Below, in pieces: positions 1-8,556 of a stretch of 64,000 bases of DNA. The position numbers and the translations under genes are program-made. The stretch is from SW132 sp038150125 (GTDB taxonomy: Bacteria > Bacteroidota > Rhodothermia > Balneolales > Balneolaceae), in NCBI RefSeq assembly GCF_038150125.1, contig NZ_JBBVMF010000025.1, positions 1-64,000 on the forward strand, given 5' to 3'. Positions within the stretch are counted from its first letter, which is position 1, and the number at the start of each line of letters is the position of its first letter. The notes under the pieces are model-generated. The model ran no database searches. It was not told the DNA's origin and worked only from the letters and a program-made list of their open reading frames with translations.

Positions 1-57
1 ACCGATCGTACCGATATTCACGTGTGGCTTGGTACGTTGAAATGTCTCCTTTGCCAT
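1..57 (-). CDS. tuf: Elongation factor Tu, N-terminal fragment
   Basis: The complement of the first 57 bases encodes 19 residues, starting MAKETFQRTKPHVNIGTIG, which is the conserved N-terminus of EF-Tu just before its GHVDHGKTT P-loop. EF-Tu is the GTPase that delivers aminoacyl-tRNA to the ribosome. The gene runs off the left edge of the window. It starts 31 bases after the fusA stop on the same strand, as expected for the last gene of a str operon (rpsL-rpsG-fusA-tuf). An AGGAG-like motif lies in the coding start region only; no strong Shine-Dalgarno is visible in the short gap. Confidence 0.93.
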   Translation of the reverse strand, partial: MAKETFQRTKPHVNIGTIG

Positions 58-88
58 GACTATATATAATTAAATATTAAAATTTTTA

Positions 89-2233
89 TTACCCTTGCTC
101 TTCAATAATCTCTTTCGCTTTCGACTCTGGTACTTCAACATATTCGCTGAATTCCATTGAGTAAGAAGCTCGTCCCTGGGTAAGAGACCTGAGTTCTGTT
201 GAATACCCAAACATTTCAGACAGCGGCACATTAGCTTTTACAAGAGCGCCATCATTTTGGTTATCCATTTTTGAGATGATTCCACGTCGTCCGTTCAAAT
301 CGCCAATAACATCACCCATGTGTTCTTCAGGCGTAATGACTTCTACTTTCATCACAGGCTCAAGAATTTTCGGGTTTGCTTTACGAGCGGACTGACGAAA
401 TGCGATTTTAGCACATAATTCAAAGCTAAAGGCATCGGAATCAACGTCGTGATACGATCCGTCAAAAAGTCTTACACCAATATTTTGCACGGGATAATTT
501 GCCTGGATACCGCCTTTCATTGCTTCACGGAATCCTTTTTCAACTGAAGGGATAAATTCACGAGGAATATTACCACCTACAATTTCATTCACAAATTTGA
601 AACCTTCACTAACGGTTACTTTTTTGTCGTCATCAGCATACTCTTCGAAGTGCTCAATCGGACCGATCTCAAACTCCATGTCCGCAAACTTACCACGCCC
701 ACCGGTCTGTTTCTTGTAAATTTCCCGGTGATCAATAGGTTTCGAAATTGTTTCTCGGTACGATACCTGAGGCTGACCTACATTAGCTTCAACCTTAAAC
801 TCACGCTTGAGACGATCCACAATAATTTCGAGGTGAAGTTCTCCCATACCGGCAATAGTCGTCTGGCCGGTCTCTTCATCCGTTTTGACCTGAAAAGTAG
901 GATCTTCTTCAGCAAGCTTGATAAGTCCTGTCGTCAGCTTTTCAGCATCCGCTTTAGACTTAGGCTCAACTGCAAGTTTAATTACCGGCTCTGGGAATGT
1001 AATCTTCTCAAGTAAAATTGGGCTTTCAAGATCACAAAATGTATCACCCGTATTTACTTTCTTCACACCTACTGCTGCCGCAATATCACCTGCGCGAACA
1101 ATGTCGATATCTTTTTTGTCATTGGCGTGCATCTCAAGGATTCGGCCAATTCGTTCTTTATCTCCGGTTGTGGAGTTCAGAATGTAAGATCCTTTTTCAA
1201 GCGTTCCGGAATACACGCGGAAAAATGTCAATTTACCGACATAAGGGTCGGTCATAATCTTAAATGCAAGAGCAGAAAACGGCTCGTCTACATCGGGACT
1301 ACGCTTCATTTTTGTGGTCTCATCTTTGGGATCAACACCGTTTACCGCTTCAACTTCAAGCGGGCTTGGGAGATATTCAATCACTTTATCAAGCAGGATT
1401 TGAACACCTTTATTTTTGAGTGCTGTACCACAAAGAACCGGCGTTATGTCGCGTGCAAGTGTCGCCATGCGGATAGCATTGTTAATTTCTTCTTCAGAAA
1501 TTTCTTCTTCCATCAGGTATTTCTCCATCAGGGCATCGTCATGATCAGCGATGTTTTCAAGCATAAGCTTGCGGTATTCCTGCGCTTTCTCTTTCAAATC
1601 TTCAGGAATCTCAACAACATCATATTTGGCACCCAGAGATTCATCATCCCATATTATGCCATTCATGTTAATCAGGTCAACAACACCCTGGAAATTCTCT
1701 TCAGCCCCGATTGGAATCTGAATAGGAATTGGGTTAGCGCTTAACTTCTCGCGCATCTGTTCAACAACATTGTAAAAGTCAGCACCGGTACGGTCCATCT
1801 TATTTACGAATGCCATACGAGGCACTTTATATTTATTGGCCTGACGCCAAACTGTTTCTGACTGAGGCTGAACGGCGCCTACTGAACAAAATACGCCAAT
1901 TGCACCATCAAGTACGCGCAACGAGCGCTCTACTTCCACGGTAAAATCAACGTGGCCGGGTGTATCGATAATATTAATACGGTGATCGTTCCAGATACAG
2001 TGAGTTGCAGCAGACTGAATTGTTATTCCTCTCTCCTGCTCTTGCTCCATCCAGTCCATGGTAGCTGCGCCATCATGAACTTCGCCCATTCGGTGACTTC
2101 GCCCTGTGTAGAACAAAATCCGTTCAGTAACGGTTGTCTTGCCCGCGTCAATGTGGGCCATAATACCGATGTTTCGCGTTCTGCGAATACGGTCTATAAT
2201 TTTTGGGTCTGCTTTTGTCGTCGCTTCTGACAT
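89..2233 (-). CDS. fusA: Elongation factor G
   Basis: A 714-residue translational GTPase that drives tRNA/mRNA translocation. The G1 P-loop is AHIDAGKTT near residue 26, the effector region contains RGITIQSAA, G3 is DTPGH and G4 is NKMD, all in the expected order. Domain IV carries the conserved GGNIPREFIPSVEKG segment and the C-terminus has the domain V fold with GDLNGRRG. The length is typical of bacterial EF-G. It sits between rpsG (24-base gap) and tuf on the same strand, the classic str operon. EF-G2-type paralogues exist in many bacteria, but this context supports the main fusA. Confidence 0.98.
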   Translation of the reverse strand: MSEATTKADPKIIDRIRRTRNIGIMAHIDAGKTTVTERILFYTGRSHRMGEVHDGAATMDWMEQEQERGITIQSAATHCIWNDHRINIIDTPGHVDFTVEVERSLRVLDGAIGVFCSVGAVQPQSETVWRQANKYKVPRMAFVNKMDRTGADFYNVVEQMREKLSANPIPIQIPIGAEENFQGVVDLINMNGIIWDDESLGAKYDVVEIPEDLKEKAQEYRKLMLENIADHDDALMEKYLMEEEISEEEINNAIRMATLARDITPVLCGTALKNKGVQILLDKVIEYLPSPLEVEAVNGVDPKDETTKMKRSPDVDEPFSALAFKIMTDPYVGKLTFFRVYSGTLEKGSYILNSTTGDKERIGRILEMHANDKKDIDIVRAGDIAAAVGVKKVNTGDTFCDLESPILLEKITFPEPVIKLAVEPKSKADAEKLTTGLIKLAEEDPTFQVKTDEETGQTTIAGMGELHLEIIVDRLKREFKVEANVGQPQVSYRETISKPIDHREIYKKQTGGRGKFADMEFEIGPIEHFEEYADDDKKVTVSEGFKFVNEIVGGNIPREFIPSVEKGFREAMKGGIQANYPVQNIGVRLFDGSYHDVDSDAFSFELCAKIAFRQSARKANPKILEPVMKVEVITPEEHMGDVIGDLNGRRGIISKMDNQNDGALVKANVPLSEMFGYSTELRSLTQGRASYSMEFSEYVEVPESKAKEIIEEQG

Positions 2234-2257
2234 TTTCTTGTGTGTTTAAAATATTTT

Positions 2258-2725
2258 TTAGAATCGGAAATGAGCGAAAGCTTTGTTTGCTTCAGCCATT
2301 CGGTGGGTTTCATCTTTCTTTCGGACCGCCCCACCTTCATTTTTAGCGGCATCCATCAATTCCCTGCCCAAACGCAGTGCCATTGATTTGTCATTTCGCT
2401 GAGTAGACGCCTTGATTATCCACCTCATACCCAGCGCAGTTCCCCGTGCTGATCGCACTTCTATAGGAACCTGGTAAGTAGCGCCACCTACACGGCGACT
2501 CTTAACTTCAACAACCGGGGTCGCATTTGAAAGTGCGCTTTTAAACACTTCAATTGGCTCTTCACCGGTCTTTTCTTCAATAATTTCAAATGCCTGATAC
2601 AAAATCTTTCGTGCAACGCCTTTTTTTCCGTCACGCATCAGGCTATTCACAAATCTGGTAACCGTTTTATCCTGAAATATAGGATCTGGTTGTACTTCTC
2701 TTTTTTCTGCCGTTTTTCTTCGCAT
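2258..2725 (-). CDS. rpsG: 30S ribosomal protein S7
   Basis: A 155-residue S7, the primary 16S rRNA-binding protein that nucleates assembly of the 30S head. Recognisable features are the MRRKTAEKREV start, the segment VTRFVNSLMRDGKKG, the VGGATYQVP block and the C-terminal HRMAEANKAFAHFRF. The length equals the bacterial norm (about 155-156). It is 27 bases downstream of rpsL and 24 bases upstream of fusA on the minus strand, so co-transcription is expected. In E. coli S7 autoregulates the str mRNA between rpsL and rpsG; the short gap here leaves little room for the same structure. Confidence 0.98.
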   Translation of the reverse strand: MRRKTAEKREVQPDPIFQDKTVTRFVNSLMRDGKKGVARKILYQAFEIIEEKTGEEPIEVFKSALSNATPVVEVKSRRVGGATYQVPIEVRSARGTALGMRWIIKASTQRNDKSMALRLGRELMDAAKNEGGAVRKKDETHRMAEANKAFAHFRF

Positions 2726-2752
2726 AATATCAACTATTAAAAGATCTCAGTG

Positions 2753-3127
2753 TTACCCTTTTGGCTTCTTAGTACCATAATGACTTCTGCCCTGCTTGCG
2801 GTCATCCACACCGGCAGTATCTAAAGTACCCCTCACAATGTGATATCGCACACCGGGAAGATCCTTTACTCGCCCACCCCTGATCAGCACAATACTATGT
2901 TCCTGGAGGTTATGGCCTTCACCCGGGATGTAAGCAGAAACTTCCATTCCGTTGGTCAAACGAACCCTTGCTACTTTCCGCAATGCCGAGTTTGGCTTTT
3001 TGGGAGTTGTTGTATAAACTCGTACGCAAACTCCGCGCTTTTGCGGGCAGTTCTGAAGAGCAGGCGCTGTGGTTTTGCTCTTCTTGCTTTTTCTTCCTTT
3101 ACGGATTAATTGGTTTATTGTAGGCAC
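2753..3127 (-). CDS. rpsL: 30S ribosomal protein S12
   Basis: A 124-residue S12, part of the decoding centre. The first segment MPTINQLIRKGRK is diagnostic. The two loops altered in streptomycin-resistant mutants, TTPKKPNSALRK and GGRVKDLPGVRYH, read as wild type, with lysine at both classical positions. It is the first gene of the str operon, and the roughly 190-base upstream gap to the divergent recG gene is the only obvious place for the operon promoter. Confidence 0.98.
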   Translation of the reverse strand: MPTINQLIRKGRKSKKSKTTAPALQNCPQKRGVCVRVYTTTPKKPNSALRKVARVRLTNGMEVSAYIPGEGHNLQEHSIVLIRGGRVKDLPGVRYHIVRGTLDTAGVDDRKQGRSHYGTKKPKG

Positions 3128-3180
3128 GTATTCACTGTTTGTTTTTTCGTATAATCAAGAGCTGACTAAGATAGGATTTT

Positions 3181-3209
3181 TAATATTTTATTACCAACTT
3201 TTTTGACAA
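3181..3209 (-). promoter_or_regulatory. Possible promoter of the str operon
   Basis: On the minus strand a TTGTCA hexamer (3204-3209) is followed about 17-18 bases later by an AT-rich hexamer (ATATTA or TATTAA near 3180-3186), roughly 55 bases before the rpsL start. The spacing fits a sigma70-like promoter. Bacteroidota-type promoters often deviate from this consensus, so this is a weak assignment made from sequence and position only. Confidence 0.3.
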
Positions 3210-3315
3210 ATTATTTCTTGAATATATGGGGACCATCCCTGATTTGTGTTAAATGCAGCATGAGTATAGAAATAAATTCAAATTCTGAATCAATTGTTAT
3301 ATATCATTATATCAG

Positions 3316-5382
3316 ATGAAGCTGACTGATCTTTCAAAACTAAACACAAAACGACGTGATGCCTTGAATTCATTCGGAATATCATCTGTAATGGATCTCC
3401 TCTACCTGTTTCCCCGGCGTTATATCGATAAATCAAACATCAAACCCATTCAAATGGTGACCGAATCGGCCGACCCGGTTTCTATCGTGGGAAAAGTAGA
3501 TTCTAAAGAGGTGCAGGGTTATGGCCATAAACGCAGGCTTGAGGTGTATGTGTCTGATCAAACCGGAACGTTAAAAGTAGTTTGGTTTAAAGGCTGGAAA
3601 TATTTTATGTCTAAGTTTAAAGAGGGGCAGCTCGTTTCGCTGTTTGGGAAACCAAAACGCTTTGGCCGTTCCATTAGCATGGCGCATCCCGATGTTGAAG
3701 TGCTCCAGAGCAGAGATGATATCGAAAAGTATAATACACTCCTGCCTATCTATCCATCCGGCAAGCCGCTCTCCAAAGCGTATATCACCCACAAGATGAT
3801 TGCAGAGTGGGTTGATGAAGCCCTCAATAAACTTGATGTCCCTGAATTTCTACCTCAGGCTATCATCGAACAACACACATTCAAACCACGCCACGAGGCG
3901 CTTCAGTCCATCCACCGCCCGGAATCACAACAGGAGGCATCCCACGCTCTTGAGCGTTTTAAATACGAAGAGCTGTTTTTGTTTGAGCTGAGCATGGCCA
4001 AGATCAAGCAGATGCAACGAGCCAAAGCGGAAGGGCCCGCTCTAAAACCCGGGCCACTTACCTCTGCTTTTTTTAAAAAAATCCTTCCTTTTGAACTTAC
4101 CAAGGGACAGATTTCAGCCCTGTCTGATATTCGCAGTGATGTTGAAAGCCAGACCCAAATGAACCGTCTGCTGCAGGGAGATGTGGGAGCAGGAAAAACG
4201 GTAGTGGCAATTGGAGCCGCATTGATGGCGATCGATTCCGGTTACCAGGCCACGCTGATGGCACCCACTGAAATATTGGCTGAACAACACTTTCATACCA
4301 TCAAAAAGTACCTTGAGCCGCTGGGCATCAATTATCGGCTGCTGGTCGGCGGGCAGAAAAAATCACTTCGGGATGATGTGCTGTCTGATATCGCCGGCGG
4401 AACCTGCAATATGGTTGTTGGAACCCACGCCATTATCCAGGACCAGGTTCAGTTTCATAAACTCGGCCTTGCGATCATTGATGAGCAGCACCGCTTTGGT
4501 GTGAAACAGCGAACCGAAATGCTTCAGAAAGGCGATCATCCGCACCTGTTAGTCATGTCGGCTACGCCTATTCCCCGCTCTCTCGCTATGACGGTCTATA
4601 GCGATCTTGATATTTCACTCATCAAAGAACTGCCCGGCGGACGAAAACCGGTCAAAACCGCGGTCCGCACGGATAAAGACCAGGAGACCATCCACAATTT
4701 TATGGCAGAAACAGTTGCTGACGGCGGCCAGATTTACGTGGTATATCCTTTAATTGAAGAATCGGAAGCACTCGATCTGAAAGATGCCACTATGGGATTC
4801 GAGAAACTGAAGCGCCGGTTTCCGGACATCCCGATGGGTTTGCTGCACGGGCAGATGAAAAGCGAGGAGAAAGAGTCCATCATGAGTTCGTTTGCCGATG
4901 GAAAACTTAAAATACTTGTTTCAACGACTGTGATCGAAGTTGGCGTGGATGTGCCCAATGCCAACGTGATGATAATTGAGCACGCCGAGCGATTTGGGCT
5001 GTCACAGCTACATCAGCTACGCGGACGTATCGGGCGGGGATCGCGGCAAAGTTACTGTATATTGAAACCGGGACAAAAACTTAGTGAATCCGGGCGATAC
5101 AGGCTCAAGAAAATGGTAGAAACCACTGACGGTTTTGAGATTGCGGAAGCAGATTTAAAACTGCGCGGTCCAGGAGATTTCCTGGGAACCAAACAGAGCG
5201 GTCTCCCTGAATTTCAGTACGCCGATATCGTGGAAGACAGATTGCTTTTAGAGCAGGCAAAGTCTGATGCCTGGAAAATCATCTCGCGTGATCCACAATT
5301 GAAACTGAGCGAACACGAGTCATTGAAGAAGATATTTACTCCTTATTTCAAACAGCGAGCGGAGTATTTTGGAATTGGGTGA
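3316..5382 (+). CDS. recG: ATP-dependent DNA helicase RecG
   Basis: A 688-residue branch-migrating helicase that processes stalled forks and Holliday junctions. An N-terminal wedge/OB domain (about residues 1-230) includes the typical LLYLFPRRYID segment. The motor domains carry Walker A GDVGAGKT, Walker B DEQHRFG, motif III MSATPIPRSL, motif V VIEVGVDVPNA and motif VI QLRGRIGRG, ending with the TRG region. The length is normal for RecG. The gene is divergent from rpsL and convergent with the EVE gene across a repeat-rich 259-base gap. The ATG at 3316 has no clear Shine-Dalgarno, which is common in this lineage. Confidence 0.97.
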   Translation: MKLTDLSKLNTKRRDALNSFGISSVMDLLYLFPRRYIDKSNIKPIQMVTESADPVSIVGKVDSKEVQGYGHKRRLEVYVSDQTGTLKVVWFKGWKYFMSKFKEGQLVSLFGKPKRFGRSISMAHPDVEVLQSRDDIEKYNTLLPIYPSGKPLSKAYITHKMIAEWVDEALNKLDVPEFLPQAIIEQHTFKPRHEALQSIHRPESQQEASHALERFKYEELFLFELSMAKIKQMQRAKAEGPALKPGPLTSAFFKKILPFELTKGQISALSDIRSDVESQTQMNRLLQGDVGAGKTVVAIGAALMAIDSGYQATLMAPTEILAEQHFHTIKKYLEPLGINYRLLVGGQKKSLRDDVLSDIAGGTCNMVVGTHAIIQDQVQFHKLGLAIIDEQHRFGVKQRTEMLQKGDHPHLLVMSATPIPRSLAMTVYSDLDISLIKELPGGRKPVKTAVRTDKDQETIHNFMAETVADGGQIYVVYPLIEESEALDLKDATMGFEKLKRRFPDIPMGLLHGQMKSEEKESIMSSFADGKLKILVSTTVIEVGVDVPNANVMIIEHAERFGLSQLHQLRGRIGRGSRQSYCILKPGQKLSESGRYRLKKMVETTDGFEIAEADLKLRGPGDFLGTKQSGLPEFQYADIVEDRLLLEQAKSDAWKIISRDPQLKLSEHESLKKIFTPYFKQRAEYFGIG

Positions 5383-5385
5383 TAG

Positions 5386-5641
5386 TTGATTAGCTATTTT
5401 GGGAATTTGAGAATTAGGTGACGCTATCAATACCATCCCGCACTTGATGCGGGATCTCCCATTTCTGCAACGGGAAATGATCACCAATGGCTAAATCTAC
5501 TCATCGAACAAAAATGGGAGTTCTCGGCTCGATGGCCGTGATGACTTAAAAAGTGACCTACTGACTAAAACAAAGTCATGAACATGCTTTTTGTTGTTAC
5601 TAAAACAACCCTATCCCCCAATTCTCAAATCAACCAATCAA
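5386..5641. repeat. Nested palindromic repeat element between convergent genes
   Basis: The gap between recG and the EVE gene is filled by two nested inverted repeats. The outer arms are TAGTTGATTAG plus TTTGAGAATT (5386-5419) and the complementary copy near 5616-5641. Inside, a left unit holds the perfect hairpin ATCCCGCA/TGCGGGAT (5435-5455) followed by the signature ATCTCCCATT. A right unit near 5510-5545 carries AATGGGAG plus a GGCTCGATGGCC hairpin ending GTGATGAC. The same signatures recur at 21714-21798, 35752-35953 and 36958-37033, so this is a dispersed repeat family. It may also end transcription of both flanking genes. Confidence 0.65.
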
Positions 5642-6109
5642 CTAATTACCTTCGGCAAGTTTCAGGATTTTTTTATACTCCGACTCCCTAACCTCGGTAA
5701 TGGACAAGCGATTTCGCTTAAATAGCTGCATTTCAAGGAGGTCATCGTGTTTTTTGAGTTCATCGCGCGTCACCGGGGTATCGAATTTCTGAATGAATTT
5801 CACATCAACCAGCTGCCACCGGGGATCGCTCTCGCTGCTTTTTTCATCAAAGTACTTGCTGTCAGGATCAAATTGCAGCGGATCGGGATAGGGTTCTGAG
5901 CAGACTTCCATCACACCTACTATGGCCGGCGGTTTTACATTGGAGTGATAAAACAGGGCCCGGTCGCCGATGTTCATATCGTCGCGCATGGTATTGCGGG
6001 CTTCATAATTTCGGATGCCACTCCAGCGAATTTGCCCGTCGCGTTCCAGGTCATCAATGCTATAGGCGTCCGGTTCCGATTTCATCAGCCAGTATTGTCG
6101 CTCACTCAT
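5642..6109 (-). CDS. EVE domain-containing protein
   Basis: A 155-residue protein almost entirely covered by an EVE fold, the PUA-like family that includes thymocyte nuclear protein 1. Supporting motifs are the start YWLMKSEPDAYS, then RWSGIRNYEARN, the GDRALFYHSN segment and GVMEV. EVE/PUA-like domains bind modified bases in nucleic acids, and in restriction contexts they recognise modified cytosine. A stand-alone bacterial EVE protein like this one has no firmly assigned substrate. It is divergent from the PP-loop ATPase at 6196. Family assignment is firm; function is open. Confidence 0.9.
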   Translation of the reverse strand: MSERQYWLMKSEPDAYSIDDLERDGQIRWSGIRNYEARNTMRDDMNIGDRALFYHSNVKPPAIVGVMEVCSEPYPDPLQFDPDSKYFDEKSSESDPRWQLVDVKFIQKFDTPVTRDELKKHDDLLEMQLFKRNRLSITEVRESEYKKILKLAEGN

Positions 6110-6195
6110 AATAAGATATGTTTAATTTATTACTTTAAGATTAATGCAGCTCAAACGGCTGCACTCTTTTTTCCATTCCAAAAAGATACAAATTC

Positions 6196-6792
6196 ATGGC
6201 GCAATCAACAGAAAAACCAAGCCGCGATATCCTCTTCTGGAGCGGCGGAAAAGATTCGTTTCTTGCGCTCCGCTATTTGCAGGATGATGGATACAATGAT
6301 CCTGTCCTGCTCACAACATTTGATGATGAAAGCGGCCGTGTTCCCCACCAAAACATTCCAATTGAAGCGGTTCGGCAACAAGCTGTAGATCTTGGCCTCA
6401 TATCTTACACAATCTCGTTGTCCTATCCTGCCTCAAACAGGAAATACCTTAATACACTTAAGGCTCATCTTGAAGAATTTCCATTTGGTGTGAATCAGCT
6501 TGTCTTTGGTGATCTCCATCTGCAGGACATCCGGGAGTGGCGTGAGGAGCAGTTTGGTGCGATGGGATTCGATCTTGCCTTTCCAATCTGGCAGAAATCG
6601 TACGATGAACTGTTTAATTGTCTGGAACAAGAAAAAGTGTCCATTAGAATATCTGCCGTAATGGATGCATATAAGAATATTATTCAGCCTGGCCTACAAT
6701 TCAATCGTGCATTTACAGAGTCGCTTCCCGAAGAGATCGACAGAATGGGTGAGAATGGAGAGTTTCATACGGAGATTACTGTTGTGTCGTAG
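6196..6792 (+). CDS. PP-loop ATPase of the diphthine-ammonia ligase family (DUF71)
   Basis: A 198-residue protein with the adenylating PP-loop motif FWSGGKDSFLAL near residues 14-25 and the family segment FGDLHLQDIREWRE in the middle, both typical of the DUF71/ATP_bind_4 family. In eukaryotes and archaea this family amidates diphthine on EF-2. Bacteria lack diphthamide, so bacterial members probably act on another substrate, and the closeness to fusA should not be over-read. The length matches a single-domain member without the eukaryotic C-terminal extension. Transcription is divergent from the EVE gene with an 86-base gap. Confidence 0.87.
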   Translation: MAQSTEKPSRDILFWSGGKDSFLALRYLQDDGYNDPVLLTTFDDESGRVPHQNIPIEAVRQQAVDLGLISYTISLSYPASNRKYLNTLKAHLEEFPFGVNQLVFGDLHLQDIREWREEQFGAMGFDLAFPIWQKSYDELFNCLEQEKVSIRISAVMDAYKNIIQPGLQFNRAFTESLPEEIDRMGENGEFHTEITVVS

Positions 6793-6794
6793 AT

Positions 6795-6843
6795 GAGGCA
6801 TTTAATTTTAGTTCGATTCTTTGCACTGAAAATTAAATGTCTC
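6795..6843. terminator. Long AT-rich hairpin after the PP-loop gene
   Basis: GAGGCATTTAATTTT pairs with GAAAATTAAATGTCTC across a 19-base loop immediately after the stop codon at 6792. The stem is long but AT-rich and only a weak T-rich stretch follows, so it may act as a terminator or be a remnant repeat. The rest of the gap to the rfbB stop at 6983 shows no gene. Confidence 0.4.
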
Positions 6844-6982
6844 CTTTCCTAAAAGGATGGTACGGAGAGAAACGGGGATAAAGTAAGTTGTTCATAATAT
6901 ATTGAAAAACTCCGATGGACCCCCTCTTTGTCTACCCTTGTTGTGGGTGAATTTAAAAAAAAATTCAGTTTATAAACTAAGG

Positions 6983-7996
6983 TTAAGAAGAACGCTTCTG
7001 CGAATACCGATCAACATACCACTCCACCGTCTGAGACAGCAGCGCATCAAAATCCTGAGTCGGGCTCCAGCCAAGTTCGGTTTTAATTTTTGATGCATCT
7101 ACGGAATAGCGGAAATCATGGCCCGGACGATCGGTGACAAAAGAGATGAGATTTTTGTAGTCGCCATCGGGCCCGTTACCAACTTTTTCGTTCAGGATAT
7201 CACAAATATTATGAACAAGCTCAAGGTTTTTCCACTCATTATCACCGCCAATGTTATACTGCTCACCAGTTGATCCATCATAAAAAACGGTGGCCAGCGC
7301 ACGGCAATGATCATCAACGTGCAGCCAGTCGCGCACGTTGTCTCCTTTTCCATAAACAGGGATTGGCTCGTACTTCAGCGCTTTCCGAATTACGGTGGGA
7401 ATCAGTTTTTCATCGTGCTGATGACGGCCGTAATTGTTGGAGCAGTTGGTAATTACGGTATTCAAACCATACGTATGAAAGTAGGACCGTACCAGCATAT
7501 CGCTGCCTGCCTTTGTTGCGGAGTAGGGAGAGTTTGGCGCATAGGGTGTCTGTTCTGTAAAAGATCCGGTCTCACCCAGCGTACCATACACTTCATCGGT
7601 AGACACGTGCAAAAACCGATGGTGATGAATGGGCTCTTGTTCATCAAACCAAAGCTGCCGGCACTCCTCAATCAGGTTAAATGTGCCGATTACATTCGAC
7701 AGTACGAATGGCTCCGGCCCTTTGATGGAATTATCCACGTGCGATTCAGCCGCCAAATGAAACACTCCTTCCGGCTTCCAGTTTTGAACGGCTTTCCGTA
7801 CATCCTTTCGATCCACCAAGTCCATCTTTTTGAAATGGTAACGACGGTCGAGCTTTAGGGAATCCAGGTGAGAAATATCCGACGCGTATGTTAGTTTGTC
7901 GATATTCAGGATCTCTGCATCCGGGTAGTGGTTGTGCAGGTGCAATATTAAATTTGAGCCTATAAATCCGGCACCACCGGTGACTATTAATCGCAT
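6983..7996 (-). CDS. rfbB: dTDP-glucose 4,6-dehydratase
   Basis: A 337-residue extended short-chain dehydrogenase that converts dTDP-glucose to dTDP-4-keto-6-deoxyglucose, the second step of dTDP-L-rhamnose synthesis. The N-terminal NAD-binding motif is TGGAGFIGSN, the catalytic region has HVSTDEVYG, and the YxxxK pair appears in YSATKAGSD. NYGRHQHDEKLIP and DWLHVDDHCRA are further family signatures. The length is normal. It is last of four same-strand genes in the order rfbA-rfbD-rfbC-rfbB with gaps of 12 bases or less, so a single operon is likely. Confidence 0.97.
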   Translation of the reverse strand: MRLIVTGGAGFIGSNLILHLHNHYPDAEILNIDKLTYASDISHLDSLKLDRRYHFKKMDLVDRKDVRKAVQNWKPEGVFHLAAESHVDNSIKGPEPFVLSNVIGTFNLIEECRQLWFDEQEPIHHHRFLHVSTDEVYGTLGETGSFTEQTPYAPNSPYSATKAGSDMLVRSYFHTYGLNTVITNCSNNYGRHQHDEKLIPTVIRKALKYEPIPVYGKGDNVRDWLHVDDHCRALATVFYDGSTGEQYNIGGDNEWKNLELVHNICDILNEKVGNGPDGDYKNLISFVTDRPGHDFRYSVDASKIKTELGWSPTQDFDALLSQTVEWYVDRYSQKRSS

Positions 7997-8007
7997 GATG
8001 TCAATGT

Positions 8008-8556
8008 TTAGAACAAGTTTTTTTCGTCTATATCTTTAAGCAGCGGCAGTTCGCTGTCTTTATCAGACAGCACCGGGTCAGATAAGTTCCAGTCTATATC
8101 CAATTCCGGATCATCCCACCGCACACCGCGCTCAAGATCCTTGCTATAATAATCGTTGCACTTATAGTAAACGGTGGCTTCATCAGACAGCACAGAGAAC
8201 CCGTGAGCAAACCCAGTGGGTACGTACAGCATATGGCGGTTCTCATCACTTAGTATGGTGGAGTAATGCTGTTTAAATGTCGGTGAATTCTGGCGTATAT
8301 CAACGACTACATCCATAATGGTGCCATGTGGAACCATCACGAGTTTTACCTGCGACGATGGAGGAAGCTGATAGTGCAAGCCGCGCAGGGAATTTTTCTT
8401 AGAACGTGAAATATTATCCTGTACAAAAGACACATAGATGCCTGCCTCTCTGAAAATGTGCTCCCTGAAAACTTCTACAAACTCGCCGCGTTCATCTCGA
8501 TGAGGAGTAGGTTTAATTAATAGTACCGGTTCAAGTTCAGTTTTTTTAATGATCAT
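8008..8556 (-). CDS. rfbC: dTDP-4-dehydrorhamnose 3,5-epimerase
   Basis: A 182-residue cupin-fold epimerase acting on dTDP-4-keto-6-deoxyglucose at C3 and C5. The HRDERGEFVEVF segment and RGLHYQLPP with the active-site histidine are diagnostic, followed by VVDIRQNSPTF and the YVPTGFAHGF block. The length is typical (about 180). Its start overlaps the end of rfbD by 11 bases and its stop is 11 bases before rfbB, which supports translational coupling within the rhamnose operon. Confidence 0.97.
   Translation of the reverse strand: MIIKKTELEPVLLIKPTPHRDERGEFVEVFREHIFREAGIYVSFVQDNISRSKKNSLRGLHYQLPPSSQVKLVMVPHGTIMDVVVDIRQNSPTFKQHYSTILSDENRHMLYVPTGFAHGFSVLSDEATVYYKCNDYYSKDLERGVRWDDPELDIDWNLSDPVLSDKDSELPLLKDIDEKNLF

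Noticed and set aside
650..2230. Several plus-strand open frames across fusA, and similar antisense frames over dnaE, rpoB and rpoC
   Set aside because: They are shadows of highly conserved genes on the other strand, with no recognisable domains and no ribosome-binding sites.
6196..6792. Diphthamide synthesis acting on EF-G because fusA is nearby
   Set aside because: Bacteria lack the diphthamide pathway, and recG and the EVE gene lie between, so the distance to fusA carries no functional weight.
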